A stretch of DNA of 64,000 nt, taken from assembly GCA_903824665.1 (NCBI GenBank), contig CAIJXT010000026.1, positions 1 to 64,000 of the forward strand. The letters are read 5' to 3'. A program made the position numbers and the translations under genes. Below are positions 35,877-46,800 of this stretch, in pieces. The stretch's first letter is position 1. Every line of letters begins with the position of its first letter. This DNA comes from an uncultured Bacteroidota bacterium. Its GTDB lineage: Bacteria > Bacteroidota > Bacteroidia > Chitinophagales > Chitinophagaceae. The notes under the pieces are model-generated. The model searched no databases. It worked only from the letters and a program-made list of their open reading frames with translations, and was not told the origin of the DNA.

Positions 35877-38141
35877 ATGGACCATAAAGAAACTGATCAC
35901 TTAGAGGTATACAACAAAACTGAGGAAGAGGAAAAGAAACTCATTTTAAGGGAATACAGAGCGTTGCTGCGTGCACTGAAACTGAACCTGAAAAAGGGCG
36001 ATAAGACACTGTTGCGCCACGCCTTTGAAATGGCAGTGGAAGCACACAAAACCACCCGGCGCAAATCGGGAGAGCCCTACATACTGCATCCACTGGCGGT
36101 GGCCCGCATAGCTGTAGAGGAGATTGGTCTGGGCGTAACCTCTGCCATATGCGCACTGCTTCATGATACCGTTGAAGACACAGAGATAACCCTGGAAGAC
36201 CTTAAGCGCGAATTCAATGTGAATGTGGCGCGCATCATAGATGGCCTCACCAAAATATCGAATGTGGTAGACCTGAAAGGCGACACCACAATACAAGCAG
36301 AGAACTTCAGGAAAATACTGCTGACACTGGCCGAAGACCCACGTGTGATACTGATAAAACTGGCCGACCGTCTGCATAATATGCGCACACTGGACAGCAT
36401 GAGTCGCGAGAAGCAGCTAAAAATAGCCTCTGAGACCACCTACATCTACTCTCCCCTCGCCCACCGCCTGGGCCTATACGAGATCAAGTCTGAGATGGAA
36501 GATCTGGCGCTGAAATTCACTCAGCCCGAGATCTACATGGACATCACACGCGGGCTGAAAGAGACCCGCAGAGAACGTTCGCGCTACATCAATGAGTTTA
36601 TAAAACCTATTAAAGAAGAACTCGCCAGTCATGGATTTGATTTCGAAATCTATGGCCGCCCTAAAGCAGTACACTCTATCCTTAATAAGATGCGCAACAA
36701 GCATGTGACCTTTGAGGAAGTGTACGACATCTTTGCGATCAGGATCATTATTCAGTCGCCGCCAGAGCGCGAGAAAGAAGACTGCTGGAAAGTGTACTCT
36801 ATCATTACCAACTTCTACCACCCCAACCCCGAGCGCCTGCGCGACTGGATAAGCGTGCCCAAGGGCAACGGCTACGAGGCGCTGCACACCACTGTAATGG
36901 GCCAGGGAGGACGCTGGGTAGAGGTGCAGATACGGTCGGCAAGAATGAATGAAATTGCCGAGAAAGGACTGGCCGCCCACTGGAAGTATAAGGAAGGTGC
37001 ACCGTCGACCCAGGAAAGCAAGCTCGACAGCTTCCTGGAACACCTGCGTGAGGTGCTTGCCAACCCCAACACAGATACTATCGACTTTATTCAGGACTTT
37101 AAACTCGACCTGTTTACTGAAGAGATCTATGTATACACTCCCAAGGGCGATATGCGTGTATTGCCCAAAGGTGCAACTGCACTCGACTTTGCCTTTGATA
37201 TACACACACAACTGGGTGCACGCTGTATAGGCGCCAAAGTGAACCACCGGCTGGTGCCACTTAGCCACAAAATAGACAGTGGCGATCAGGTAGAGGTCAT
37301 CACTTCATCCAAGCAGCATCCTTCTGAAGACTGGCTGCAGTTTCTTGTAACAGCAAAGGCAAAATCGAGCGTAAAAAACTACCTTAAAGAGGACAAACGT
37401 AAGACCGCTGAAGACGGCAAGGACATGCTGAAACGCAAGCTGGAGCAGATGAATACAACGCTCTCTCAGCACAATGTGACGGAGTTGCAGCAATACTACA
37501 AAAAGCCTTCGCCACTGGATCTCTATTATGCTATAGCAGTGGGCAGTATCGACCTGAGCGATCTGAAAACATTTACAATATACGGCGACAAGCTGCAGCA
37601 CCCCTCGCGTGAAATAAAGAATGACACCAAACAACTTGCAGATGAAGAGATACTGAAGCAGAAACATGGCAAAGGGGCAGAACTAATCATTTTCGGAGAG
37701 CGCTCTGATAAAATATTGTACAAGCTTGCACAATGCTGCCAGCCTATACCCGGCGATGATGTATTCGGGTTTGTCACCTCTGGCGAAGGCCTTAAAGTGC
37801 ATCGGGCAGATTGTCCCAACGCCGCCAAACTGCTCGCCAACTACGGCCACCGAATAGTGAAAACAAAGTGGGCCAAAAACAAAGAGATATCCTTCCTCAC
37901 CGGCGTACGTATAACTGGGCTCGATGACGTAGGCGTGATACAGAAGATAACCAACATCATATCGGGCGAGCTGAAACTGAACATGCGCTCGCTGAGCATA
38001 GATTCTAAAGACGGCATGTTTGAGGGTACGATAATGGTATATGTGCACGACCGCGAAGAGCTGAACGTGTTCTGCAACAGGCTTGGCGCACTGGAGGGAG
38101 TTATTAAGATCGAACGGGTAGATAGCCCCGACGGATCGTAG
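35877..38141 (+). CDS. Bifunctional (p)ppGpp synthetase/hydrolase (Rsh)
   Basis: Stringent-response enzyme. Domains in order: HD hydrolase (His71; HDTVEDT, 96-102), synthetase (about 230-370; GRPKAVHSILNKM and LRDWISVPKGNGYEALHTTV), TGS (about 410-475; VYTPKGDMRVLPKGATALDFAF), and a C-terminal ACT domain (about 670-750). Retention of the HD motif indicates hydrolase as well as synthetase capacity, as for SpoT/Rel of Bacteroidota. Length 754 is typical. The box GACCTTTG (35861-35868) is one mismatch from the -7 consensus and 8 bases from the ATG. Confidence 0.95.
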   Translation: MDHKETDHLEVYNKTEEEEKKLILREYRALLRALKLNLKKGDKTLLRHAFEMAVEAHKTTRRKSGEPYILHPLAVARIAVEEIGLGVTSAICALLHDTVEDTEITLEDLKREFNVNVARIIDGLTKISNVVDLKGDTTIQAENFRKILLTLAEDPRVILIKLADRLHNMRTLDSMSREKQLKIASETTYIYSPLAHRLGLYEIKSEMEDLALKFTQPEIYMDITRGLKETRRERSRYINEFIKPIKEELASHGFDFEIYGRPKAVHSILNKMRNKHVTFEEVYDIFAIRIIIQSPPEREKEDCWKVYSIITNFYHPNPERLRDWISVPKGNGYEALHTTVMGQGGRWVEVQIRSARMNEIAEKGLAAHWKYKEGAPSTQESKLDSFLEHLREVLANPNTDTIDFIQDFKLDLFTEEIYVYTPKGDMRVLPKGATALDFAFDIHTQLGARCIGAKVNHRLVPLSHKIDSGDQVEVITSSKQHPSEDWLQFLVTAKAKSSVKNYLKEDKRKTAEDGKDMLKRKLEQMNTTLSQHNVTELQQYYKKPSPLDLYYAIAVGSIDLSDLKTFTIYGDKLQHPSREIKNDTKQLADEEILKQKHGKGAELIIFGERSDKILYKLAQCCQPIPGDDVFGFVTSGEGLKVHRADCPNAAKLLANYGHRIVKTKWAKNKEISFLTGVRITGLDDVGVIQKITNIISGELKLNMRSLSIDSKDGMFEGTIMVYVHDREELNVFCNRLGALEGVIKIERVDSPDGS

Positions 38142-38153
38142 CAGATCAAGCGT

Positions 38154-38924
38154 TTAGTTTTTGGGCGCACCGATTACATGAAGCAACGGATCCGGGCTCA
38201 CTGCCGATGAACCGCACAGTGGATGGTCGAGCATGAACAAGAGAAACATGCACATAGCCAGCATACCAGTAAGCATACCTGGCAACAATCTGTTGGCCCA
38301 GGCTGGCTCAACTGTAAAGAACCAGGAAAAGCAAATAACAATGATACTACCTGCCACCAACACTACCCAAATGAGCAATGGTATATGCGACCGCAAATAA
38401 CCGGCACGTGTATACCTTAGCTCCTGTACATCAGCAATATTGTCCTGTACTGCATCCACTACCCTTTTATCAGCTGCCGGGAGGGTATCAAGGAGCAGTA
38501 GCTGCGCCCTGATTTGCCGCAACGCAGGATTGGAAACATGGTGGTGCTGGTATTGATACCATTCGTTGGCGATCTCAGTTTTTACATAGTTCGCCACCCC
38601 GGAGTCGATAATGATTCGCAATGATAACGGCAGGTCTGCCGCCTGCTCACGCACCTCTTCCAGCTTTGCAGCTTCCTCGATCACACTTTTGTTGATCTCC
38701 TCATAGTCTTCCCAGACTGCAACAATCACAAATGCGAGTATCAGCGAGTAGATAAGGCTTATCGCACCAAACATAATACCACCACTTTCATTGAAAGACG
38801 AAAAGCGGACACGCTGCAGTCTGCGGCTGAAGAAATGATGAAGTACTAATGAAAGCAGCACACACAATGCCGAAAAACAAAAGCAAAGCACCCAGGCCGG
38901 TAAAGAGTTGAGCATGTAATTCAT
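38154..38924 (-). CDS. DUF4239 membrane protein
   Basis: A 256-residue protein with two N-terminal hydrophobic helices (LPAWVLCFCFSALCVLLSLVL; MFGAISLIYSLILAFVIVAVW), a helical soluble segment, and two more helices near residues 180-235. The pattern FGAISLIYSLILAFVIVAVWEDYEE is characteristic of DUF4239 (bestrophin-like fold predicted). Function unknown. Convergent with rsh (12 bp between stops). Confidence 0.85.
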   Translation of the reverse strand: MNYMLNSLPAWVLCFCFSALCVLLSLVLHHFFSRRLQRVRFSSFNESGGIMFGAISLIYSLILAFVIVAVWEDYEEINKSVIEEAAKLEEVREQAADLPLSLRIIIDSGVANYVKTEIANEWYQYQHHHVSNPALRQIRAQLLLLDTLPAADKRVVDAVQDNIADVQELRYTRAGYLRSHIPLLIWVVLVAGSIIVICFSWFFTVEPAWANRLLPGMLTGMLAMCMFLLFMLDHPLCGSSAVSPDPLLHVIGAPKN

Positions 38925-38962
38925 TAATACTTGTTTAATGGATCCACAAAACGTTTCAGGGT

Positions 38963-39193
38963 TTAGACGAGCTTGTCTATGGATGTGGCCAACTTGTAAT
39001 CACGGTCCGTGATGGTGTTACCGGCATCGTGCGACGTAAGCCATATCTCCACACTGTTCCAGGTGTTGGTCCAGGTGGGGTGATGGTTTTGCTTTTCTGC
39101 TATAATAGCTACCTGCGCCATAAAGCCAAAAGCATGTACAAAATCTGTAAACTCGAACTTCCTGTAAAGCTCATTATCAATTTCCTGCCACAT
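38963..39193 (-). CDS. phhB: Pterin-4a-carbinolamine dehydratase
   Basis: A 76-residue DCoH/PCD protein that recycles the tetrahydropterin cofactor of aromatic hydroxylases. The signature ..[32 protein letters not shown] is visible, with the active-site His pair in NHHP and the later His in TSHDAG. The N-terminus is shorter than in most family members (usually 95-110), so the first helix-strand is trimmed; an upstream in-frame extension is not obvious. No partner hydroxylase is adjacent. Confidence 0.85.
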   Translation of the reverse strand: MWQEIDNELYRKFEFTDFVHAFGFMAQVAIIAEKQNHHPTWTNTWNSVEIWLTSHDAGNTITDRDYKLATSIDKLV

Positions 39194-39337
39194 TATATAC
39201 CCATGCAGGATTTCAGTACTGCATCCGGCTTAAAGTTAGGTCAAACCTGACGAAAATCACAATGTATTTTATACTATCAAACCGTGCATGTCGGGTGGAA
39301 CCTGCATATCAAAGCATTTTTTTACAATTTCTACATG

Positions 39338-39345
39338 TACCTTTG
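39338..39345 (+). promoter_or_regulatory. -7 promoter box for fumC
   Basis: TACCTTTG followed by C, exact -7 consensus, 37 bases before the fumC ATG. A TTTT at 39317-39320 is a weak -33 candidate. Confidence 0.5.
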
Positions 39346-39382
39346 CATCCCGAAATCAAACCACAAAAACACATACCAGATC

Positions 39383-40783
39383 ATGGATATCAGGATTGAA
39401 AAAGACACTATGGGCGAAGTAAAGGTGCCTGCTCATGCCTACTATGGCGCACAGACACAACGCTCTATCGAGAACTTCAAAATTGCGCAGGACATCAACA
39501 GGATGCCCAAAGAAATCATCAAGGCTTTTGCATTTCTGAAAAAGGCCGCAGCCATCACCAACTGTCAGCTGGGCGTATTGCCACAGGAAAAATCAGACCT
39601 AATAGGCAAGGTATGTGATGAAATACTGACAGGTAAGCTGGACGAAGAATTTCCGCTTGTAGTTTGGCAAACAGGCTCCGGTACCCAAAGCAATATGAAC
39701 GTGAACGAGGTGGTAGCCTACCGCGCACACGTAATGAATGGTGGCTCGCTGTTGGATAAAGACAAGATCATTCACCCAAATGACGATGTAAACAAGTCAC
39801 AGTCTTCTAACGATACCTTCCCAACGGCAATGCACATAGCAGCCTACAAAATGCTGGTGGATGTGACTATACCTGGTATATCTAAGCTGCGCGATACGCT
39901 GGATCGTAAGTCGAAGGAGTTTATGCATGTGGTGAAGATAGGCCGTACCCACTTTATGGATGCCACCCCACTTACACTGGGTCAGGAACTGAGTGGATAT
40001 GTGTCGCAGCTCAATCATGGCCTGCGTGCCATTTACAACAGTCAGGCGCACCTCAGCGAACTGGCACTGGGCGGCACAGCCGTCGGTACCGGCATCAACA
40101 CCCCAGCAGGTTATGCGGTAAAAGTAGCCGAAAACATCGCGGCGCTAACCGGCCTGCCATTCGTAACTGCAGAAAATAAGTTTGAAAGTCTGGCCGCGCA
40201 CGATGCTATAGTAGAAGCACATGGCGCGCTGAAAACAGTGGCGGTGAGCCTGATGAAAATAGCCAACGATATCCGTATGCTCAGCTCCGGCCCACGCTCC
40301 GGCATAGGCGAATTGTATATACCCGACAATGAGCCCGGATCATCTATAATGCCCGGCAAGGTGAACCCAACACAATGCGAAGCACTGACCATGATAGCAG
40401 CTCAGGTTATGGGCAACGACGTGGCAATCAGCATTGGTGGGTCTAACGGCCACTTTGAGCTCAATGTGTTCAAACCAATGATGATCTACAACTTCCTGCA
40501 CAGCGCACGCCTCATAGGCGAAGGATGTGTATCTTTCAACGACAGGTGTGCCGAAGGTCTGGCGCCCCTCGAAGACAACATACGCAAACATGTAAACAAT
40601 TCGCTGATGCTGGTCACAGCGCTCAATACCAAAATAGGCTACTACAAGGCTGCTGAGATAGCACAGACAGCACACAAGCAGGGTAAAACCCTGAAACAAA
40701 CAGCGATAGATCTGGGATATGTCACTGCCGAAGAATTTGATCAGTGGGTAGACCCAAGGGATATGGTAGGTGAGATAAATTAA
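39383..40783 (+). CDS. fumC: Fumarase class II
   Basis: Cytosolic fumarate hydratase of the TCA cycle. Motifs of the fumarase/aspartase superfamily: [40 protein letters not shown] and the signature [15 protein letters not shown]. The start is ATG 39383 ([16 protein letters not shown]), 466 residues; the frame runs 33 codons further upstream across the promoter box, so that longer version is not real. A strong terminator follows. Confidence 0.96.
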   Translation: MDIRIEKDTMGEVKVPAHAYYGAQTQRSIENFKIAQDINRMPKEIIKAFAFLKKAAAITNCQLGVLPQEKSDLIGKVCDEILTGKLDEEFPLVVWQTGSGTQSNMNVNEVVAYRAHVMNGGSLLDKDKIIHPNDDVNKSQSSNDTFPTAMHIAAYKMLVDVTIPGISKLRDTLDRKSKEFMHVVKIGRTHFMDATPLTLGQELSGYVSQLNHGLRAIYNSQAHLSELALGGTAVGTGINTPAGYAVKVAENIAALTGLPFVTAENKFESLAAHDAIVEAHGALKTVAVSLMKIANDIRMLSSGPRSGIGELYIPDNEPGSSIMPGKVNPTQCEALTMIAAQVMGNDVAISIGGSNGHFELNVFKPMMIYNFLHSARLIGEGCVSFNDRCAEGLAPLEDNIRKHVNNSLMLVTALNTKIGYYKAAEIAQTAHKQGKTLKQTAIDLGYVTAEEFDQWVDPRDMVGEIN

Positions 40784-40801
40784 ATAAACGTTGAACTGAT
40801 T

Positions 40802-40840
40802 CATAGAAAAAGGCGGGCAAAAAACCCGCCTTTTTCTATG
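40802..40840. terminator. Bidirectional terminator between fumC and the TPR gene
   Basis: A 16-bp perfect stem (40802-40817 with 40825-40840) containing GGCGGG/CCCGCC, loop CAAAAAA, gives a T-run on both strands. It ends 17 bases before the stop of the convergent TPR gene. Confidence 0.92.
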
Positions 40841-40856
40841 AACAATAATTATGAGG

Positions 40857-42347
40857 TCAAACGGCACCACCCGTCTTACTGCTATTGATCATGTTCTCTT
40901 TGATGATCATGTCTTTTACAATCACATCCAGCTTTACTGCAGTCTCAGCTATGCCGTCTATCACTACTTTATTGTCCGGATCAGTATAATCTCCGAGGTT
41001 GAAGACATCCACAAGACCAAGAATAGTGGCTACCTGTCCACTCACCTCGTGCGAATGGGTATAAGCGATGTCGCCCATCACATTCTTCTGCTTTTCTATC
41101 CGCTCCAGATGGCGCTTCTTTTCCTTAGATAACAACAGGTTGCGCCGCTTCTGCACCATAAACTGTCGTATGAAAAAACCTGCGACGATAAGCACAAGTA
41201 CCAGTGAGATGATCAGTATGATCCGCTCGTTGCGTTTTTGAACCAACTCGAGCTTTTTGATCTGAATCAGTTTATCTTTTACAGCCAGTTCACGCTCTGT
41301 TTCCAGGTCTGCGATCTTCAGTTTGTTTTCGGCAGAGTATACAGAGTCTTTGTAAGTAGTGTATTGCAGATAGCTGGCAAATGCCGAATCCAGATTGCCA
41401 GACATCATATAGGCCTCATACTGGTTTTTGCTGAACTCTATGATGTTATCGAGCTGACCAATCTTCTTACTCAGACTAATACTCTCTGACAAATACCGGA
41501 TAGCATTTTCCAGAAAAACCTTTTTAGAACCCTGTGGCACAATACGGTCTTGCTTGCCGGGCGAATCCAGGTCCCTTGCTAGTTCGGCATATATGGAACC
41601 GATATTGCCAAGATTTATCGCAATGCCATTGTTGTCACCCAGCTCCCTGAAAAGATCCAGCGCTTTAGCGTCATACTCCAGCGCCTTTATGTAGTTCTTT
41701 TGCTCTTTATATACATTTCCGATGTTGCCGAAATTATGAGCAAGACCATCCTTGTCATTTAATTGCTGAAAAATGGCCAACGACTTAAAATCATACTCCA
41801 ACGCTTTGTTGTAGTCCTTCTTGAGCAAGTAAATAATTCCTATGTTGCCGTAATCGCCACCAATGTTTATACTGTCGCCGATTTGCAGATCAAGTTCCAA
41901 TGACTTAAGGTTATATTCCAGCGCTTTCTGATAGTTGCCTATTTCCTGATAAATAACCGCAATATGGCTGATAATACTGCCGTATGTACCTGCTCCGGAT
42001 TCTTCTGTGAATAAAACAAGTGCCTTGTTGAAATACTCCAACGCTTTTGTGTAGTTGGACTTGTGGTAGTAGTTGACCCCGAGGGCATTGTATGCCTGGC
42101 CAACACCTTTATTTTTGCCCAGTGCAATAGCCAGTTCCAGCTGTTCGTTGGCCAACCTGATCCCTTCATTCGGATCTATGGTTTTATAGGTGATAGACAG
42201 TAGATTGAGCAGCTTAATTTTATCAGTATCTGCTTTCGCTTCAGGCAACTTTCTGAGCAGTGAGTCAATAAGCTGCTGTCCCTGCACTTGCGCTTTGCAA
42301 AATACAGGCAATAACAGAAGACAAAAAAGCAGGCGAAAACTCATCAA
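40857..42347 (-). CDS. TPR protein with membrane helix and histidine-kinase-like dimerisation region, no ATPase
   Basis: A 496-residue protein. Signal peptide (residues 1-20, LLLLPVFCKAQ), about six tetratricopeptide repeats at 80-290 (repeated YxKALEY, GNIGxIY), a second helical stretch, one transmembrane helix around 388-408 (ILIISLVLVLIVAGFFI), then a short coiled coil. The tail holds AYTHSHEVSGQVATILGLVDVF, resembling the HisKA dimerisation helix with a phosphoacceptor-like His, but the gene stops without an HATPase domain. It could be a truncated sensor or use a separate kinase. Convergent with fumC. Confidence 0.8.
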   Translation of the reverse strand: MMSFRLLFCLLLLPVFCKAQVQGQQLIDSLLRKLPEAKADTDKIKLLNLLSITYKTIDPNEGIRLANEQLELAIALGKNKGVGQAYNALGVNYYHKSNYTKALEYFNKALVLFTEESGAGTYGSIISHIAVIYQEIGNYQKALEYNLKSLELDLQIGDSINIGGDYGNIGIIYLLKKDYNKALEYDFKSLAIFQQLNDKDGLAHNFGNIGNVYKEQKNYIKALEYDAKALDLFRELGDNNGIAINLGNIGSIYAELARDLDSPGKQDRIVPQGSKKVFLENAIRYLSESISLSKKIGQLDNIIEFSKNQYEAYMMSGNLDSAFASYLQYTTYKDSVYSAENKLKIADLETERELAVKDKLIQIKKLELVQKRNERIILIISLVLVLIVAGFFIRQFMVQKRRNLLLSKEKKRHLERIEKQKNVMGDIAYTHSHEVSGQVATILGLVDVFNLGDYTDPDNKVVIDGIAETAVKLDVIVKDMIIKENMINSSKTGGAV

Positions 42348-42521
42348 TAATAAATATTCTTTGCGATGGCCACTAATTTTGCAAAGGTACGTTTACTATC
42401 TATGACAAAATTAATCAATAGCAGCATTGACTCCGTTATATGCACGCAATTTGGTTAAACAGAGGTTAAAGGCGCATGGATAGCATTTATATCATTAATG
42501 ATGGTTTTGATGAAGTAACAG

Positions 42522-42529
42522 TATATTTG
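42522..42529 (+). promoter_or_regulatory. -7 promoter box for the geranylgeranyl-reductase-like gene
   Basis: TATATTTG, exact -7 consensus, nine bases before ATG 42539. If used, the upstream ATG at 42476 cannot be the start. Confidence 0.35.
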
Positions 42530-42538
42530 ACTCCGGAG

Positions 42539-43795
42539 ATGTCAGTGAGCACAACAGATACTAAAGTTATTGTTATTGGAGCCGGCCCGGCGGGTGCAGG
42601 CATTTCATTTTTCCTTACCAAATTCGAAATACCACATGTCGTAGTAGACAAGGAGACTTTCCCCCGCGACAAGGTGTGTGGCGATGCCTGCAGCGGCAAA
42701 ACAGCCTTAGTAATAAACCGTGCAAATCCTGAATGGCTCAATGAAATACTGGCCGACGGAGCACAATTCCTCCCTTCCTGGGGAATAAAGTTCGTAGCTC
42801 CAAATGGAAAGCATCTGGACATTCCTTTTTCTCCTCATCGTACAAAAGAAACAAAGGCACCGGGCTTCACCGTTCCACGTTTGAATCTCGATAATTTCCT
42901 GTTCAGCAAAATGCCGTCGCCCTATGCAACAATATACCAGGGCGCCACAGTAACCGGCATACTCCACACTGGTAACGGCGCAAAAGTGGAGCTGACACAT
43001 GAAGGTGCAAAACATGAGATCTCTGCTCCGGTTATCGTCGGTGCCGATGGGGATAAGAGTATTGTCCGCAAACAATTCCTAAGTGAAAACACATCTCCCA
43101 AAACCTATGCTGTGGGCCTGCGTGCCTATTACGAAGGCGTTGCAGGCATGCATGATGAACACTTTATTGAACTGCACTTTCTGCCGGAAATGCTACCCGG
43201 CTACCTTTGGATATTCCCGCTTCCCGGCGGCAGAGCCAATGTGGGTGTAGGAATATTGTCAGAAACTATTAGAGAAAAGAAGATCAATCTGCGTGAACAG
43301 ATGCTGGCCGCTATCAGAAACAACCCGCAAATAGCACCCAGATTTGCAAATGCAAGACTGATTGACAAAATTCAGGGCTGGGGACTGCCCCTGGCCATGG
43401 AGCGGCAACCGCTTTCCGGCAACAATTTCATATTGTGTGGCGATGCAGCGTGCCTCATAGACCCATTCAGCGGCGAGGGCATCGGCAATGCACTGTATAG
43501 TGGTATGCTGGCAGCTATGGCCATAAAAGAAGCAGTACAGGCCAACGATTTTTCAGGCTCGTTCCTGAAGACCGCCTATGACGATATACTCTACAAACGT
43601 CTGGGAGACGAACTGAAAATCAGTGCTACGCTGCAACGCCTTTGCAAGTATCCATGGTTGTTCAACTTTGTCGTTAACAAGGCAAGCAAAAGCGCATCGC
43701 TGCGCAATACCATCAGTTGTATGTTCTCAGATCTTGATGTACGCGAGCAGCTGAGTAAGCCTTCATTCTACCTTAAAATCCTTTTCAACCGATAG
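42539..43795 (+). CDS. Geranylgeranyl reductase family FAD-dependent oxidoreductase
   Basis: FAD enzyme of the geranylgeranyl reductase/digeranylglycerophospholipid reductase group. VIVIGAGPAGAGISFFL is the Rossmann FAD motif, DKETFPRDKVCGDACSGK matches the family's (P)RDKxCGD motif, and FILCGDAACLIDPFSGEGIGNAL is the second FAD-binding GD motif. Likely reduces isoprenoid or related double bonds; the substrate is unknown. A start at ATG 42539 (418 residues) begins directly before the FAD motif; an ATG at 42476 would add 21 residues. Not linked to the carotenoid operon 10 kb away. Confidence 0.85.
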   Translation: MSVSTTDTKVIVIGAGPAGAGISFFLTKFEIPHVVVDKETFPRDKVCGDACSGKTALVINRANPEWLNEILADGAQFLPSWGIKFVAPNGKHLDIPFSPHRTKETKAPGFTVPRLNLDNFLFSKMPSPYATIYQGATVTGILHTGNGAKVELTHEGAKHEISAPVIVGADGDKSIVRKQFLSENTSPKTYAVGLRAYYEGVAGMHDEHFIELHFLPEMLPGYLWIFPLPGGRANVGVGILSETIREKKINLREQMLAAIRNNPQIAPRFANARLIDKIQGWGLPLAMERQPLSGNNFILCGDAACLIDPFSGEGIGNALYSGMLAAMAIKEAVQANDFSGSFLKTAYDDILYKRLGDELKISATLQRLCKYPWLFNFVVNKASKSASLRNTISCMFSDLDVREQLSKPSFYLKILFNR

Positions 43796-43829
43796 GCATA
43801 CCAATTATTCGTAACTGCACTGGCCAAGA

Positions 43830-46800
43830 CTAGTCGCCCAGCTCTATCGCAGCCTCGTGCCAAGGAAAAGACTCTGCATTCCGGCTGTATTCCCAATAGA
43901 ATTTTCCACGTTTACGATCATAGTTCCCTATTTCGTTCATTGTTTCGGCATCATACAGGCGACCATTTACCATTGTATACCTGATGGTCTCTGTGTTTTT
44001 TATGTCATCAAGCGGATTCCTGTCCATCACAAGCAGATCAGCAAGTTTGCCCTGCTGCAGCGAACCGATCCAATCATCGAACCCAAGGCTTCGTGCAGGA
44101 TTTATGGTGGCAGTTTTCAAAGCCTCCATCGGGCTCATACCCCCCTGTGCCATCATCCATATTTCCCAATGTGCACCTATACCCTGTATCTGGCCATGAG
44201 CGCCCATATTGATGGTAACACCTGCATCACTCAATTTTTTAAGGCTGCGCGATACGAGCATATGGCCATTCTCATATTCTTCTTCAGGAGCCATCACCCT
44301 GTGACGGCTACGCGTATCTATCACGGCACGTGGGGTAAACCGCAGCAGCCTTTCCTTCTCCCAAACATTGGTATGTTGATACCAGTAATATTCCCCGCTC
44401 AGCGCACCATAGCTAACGATCAGTGTCGGAGTATTGGCCGTACCTGACCTTTTCCAAAACTCTATAACATCATTGTATAGAGGTGCAACCGGTATGTTGT
44501 GTTCTATTGTGGTGTGGCCATCCATGATCATGCTCATGTTGTGATAAAAGAACGAACCACCCTCTGGTACTACTTCCACTTTCAACTCCCGGGCAGCTTC
44601 AATCACCATCTGGCGTTGCTCGCGGCGCGGCTGATTGTAACTTTTCACACTAAATGCGCCAAAAGCCTGCGTGCGCCGCAGCGCGCTCTTCGCATCCTCG
44701 AGGGAATTGATCACTGCTTTAAAATCGCCATCAGCTCCATACAGGATCATACCGGTTGAAAAAACCCTGGGCCCGGTCATGATGCCGGCCTTCACTAGCT
44801 CGCTCTGTGCAAATACCATTTCACTGTTTGCCGACGGATCGTGCATAGTAGTTACACCATATGCGAGATTGGCAAAATAGGCCCAATGCTTGTCCGGTGT
44901 AAGACCGTACCTGAAGTGATTGCCATGTGCGTGCGCGTCTATAAACCCGGGCATGATCGTTTTGCCACTGCAGTTGATCTCTTTCGCACCTGCCGGAACT
45001 TTCACATCCCTTCCTATCGCTTTTATGACATTACCCTCCACTACTATTGTCCCGTTCTCTATTACTTCATTCCCGTTCATTGTTATGATCCTGGCATTAG
45101 TCAGGGCTATCGTTCCGTCAGGTTTGTCTGTTTTCGCAGTTAGTCCCACAGATATGCCGGCCTCGGGTGCTTTAAACAGTGAATCAGCCTTACCGGATAC
45201 AAACTCAAAGCGGTCTTCAAGATTGATTGTGTAATACTGATCACCAAGCGTGTAATGCAATTTTTTGTTGTCGCCACTCCAGTGCAGGTTTATCCCTGCA
45301 TCTCTCGACACCTTCTTTACAGGTATATCGGTAACGTCATCGCCCAATGTGATGGTTTTTCCGGTATGAGGAAACAGCGCGATATAAACGGCATGAAGGT
45401 GCACAAAAGCCACCCAGTTACCATCGGGCGAAACCGTGAACTGGCTGCCATATTTACATTTAATAAGCGCCTTTTCATCACTTCCATCCAGCTTACAACT
45501 GCTGAACGCTCGCTCATACGGTGCAAGCTGGCTGCCACCTCCTTGAAAATAAATCCTGTTGCCATCGGCACTGAACTCAGGATTATCGCCCTTATCTGTT
45601 ACAAACACTTCTTTACCTCCATTTGCAGGCAGGTAGTAAATCCCTGGCTTCACCGTGTAGCTGTTACCCATATCGCCATTGCTGGCTTCCCGCCCATATA
45701 CAAGCCATTTGCCATCGGGCGAAAATGAAGGCGTACGGAACATACCCTTTGTTGTCGTGATCACCTGGGGCTTTGCCTTGGCGTCCATAGCCACTTTGCA
45801 GATATTGCCGGCGAGTGTATCATTCCAGGAAACGTATACCAGCCATTTACCATCGGCGGAAAACGCCGGCTCTGATTCCTGCACACTGCTATTGGTGATC
45901 CGCTCGGGCTTACCGTCTGGCAACGCCTTACGGTAAATATGTCCGAGAGCATTAAAAACCATCCACTTACCATCAGGCGATGTTGTAGCATGACGTATCA
46001 CCTTCGCTGTGAACTCAGAGGGGTTCAGATCCTGCTTGTACCGCACCGCATCAGTGATGTGTTGTTTTACATTGCAGGTAAACGGGATTTCAGAAGCTGT
46101 ATTGACACTGCCAGCTTCAATTTTCATGATTTTACCACCACTCCAGATCACAATATTCTTATCGTCTGGTGTCCATGCAAAACCGGTATAAATGCCGAAT
46201 ACCGTCCAGGCTTCCTGCTGATCTTTCGACAACTTGTCATAAACTGGCCATTCCTCTCCGTTTTCCAGATTGCGCAGGTACAGTACTGTTTTTGTCCTTA
46301 CCCTTTTCACAAAAGCAAGCAGCTTACCATTGTGCGATACCTGTGGCCTTACCGCACCGCCAGGCCCACCTGTTACCGTCTCTATCTCGCCCTTCTCCCG
46401 ATCATACCTTTTGATTACAAATATCTGATTGTTGGGATCCTTATTGTATTGAAAAAAACCGCCCGGGTACATATCCTCACTATAATACACATAACGCCCG
46501 TCTGGTGAAGCACAGGGTTCATTAAGGTCCTGCTGATCGTTCTTACGTGCGGTCAGCTGCAAACCTCCCCCACCCGATATATGGTACATCCACAACTCAC
46601 CTGCTCCCAGCGACCTTCCGGAAGTGAAGTGTTTACGTGCAACAATGTAATTATTGTCTACCCAAACACCGTTGTTGAGCAGCCTGAAGCTTTCTTTGGT
46701 TATCTGCACGGCACTGCTGCCATCTTTGTTCATCATCCATACATTATCGCCACCACCCGCATCTGATGTAAAGAGGATCTTCTTGCCGTCAGGGCAGAAC

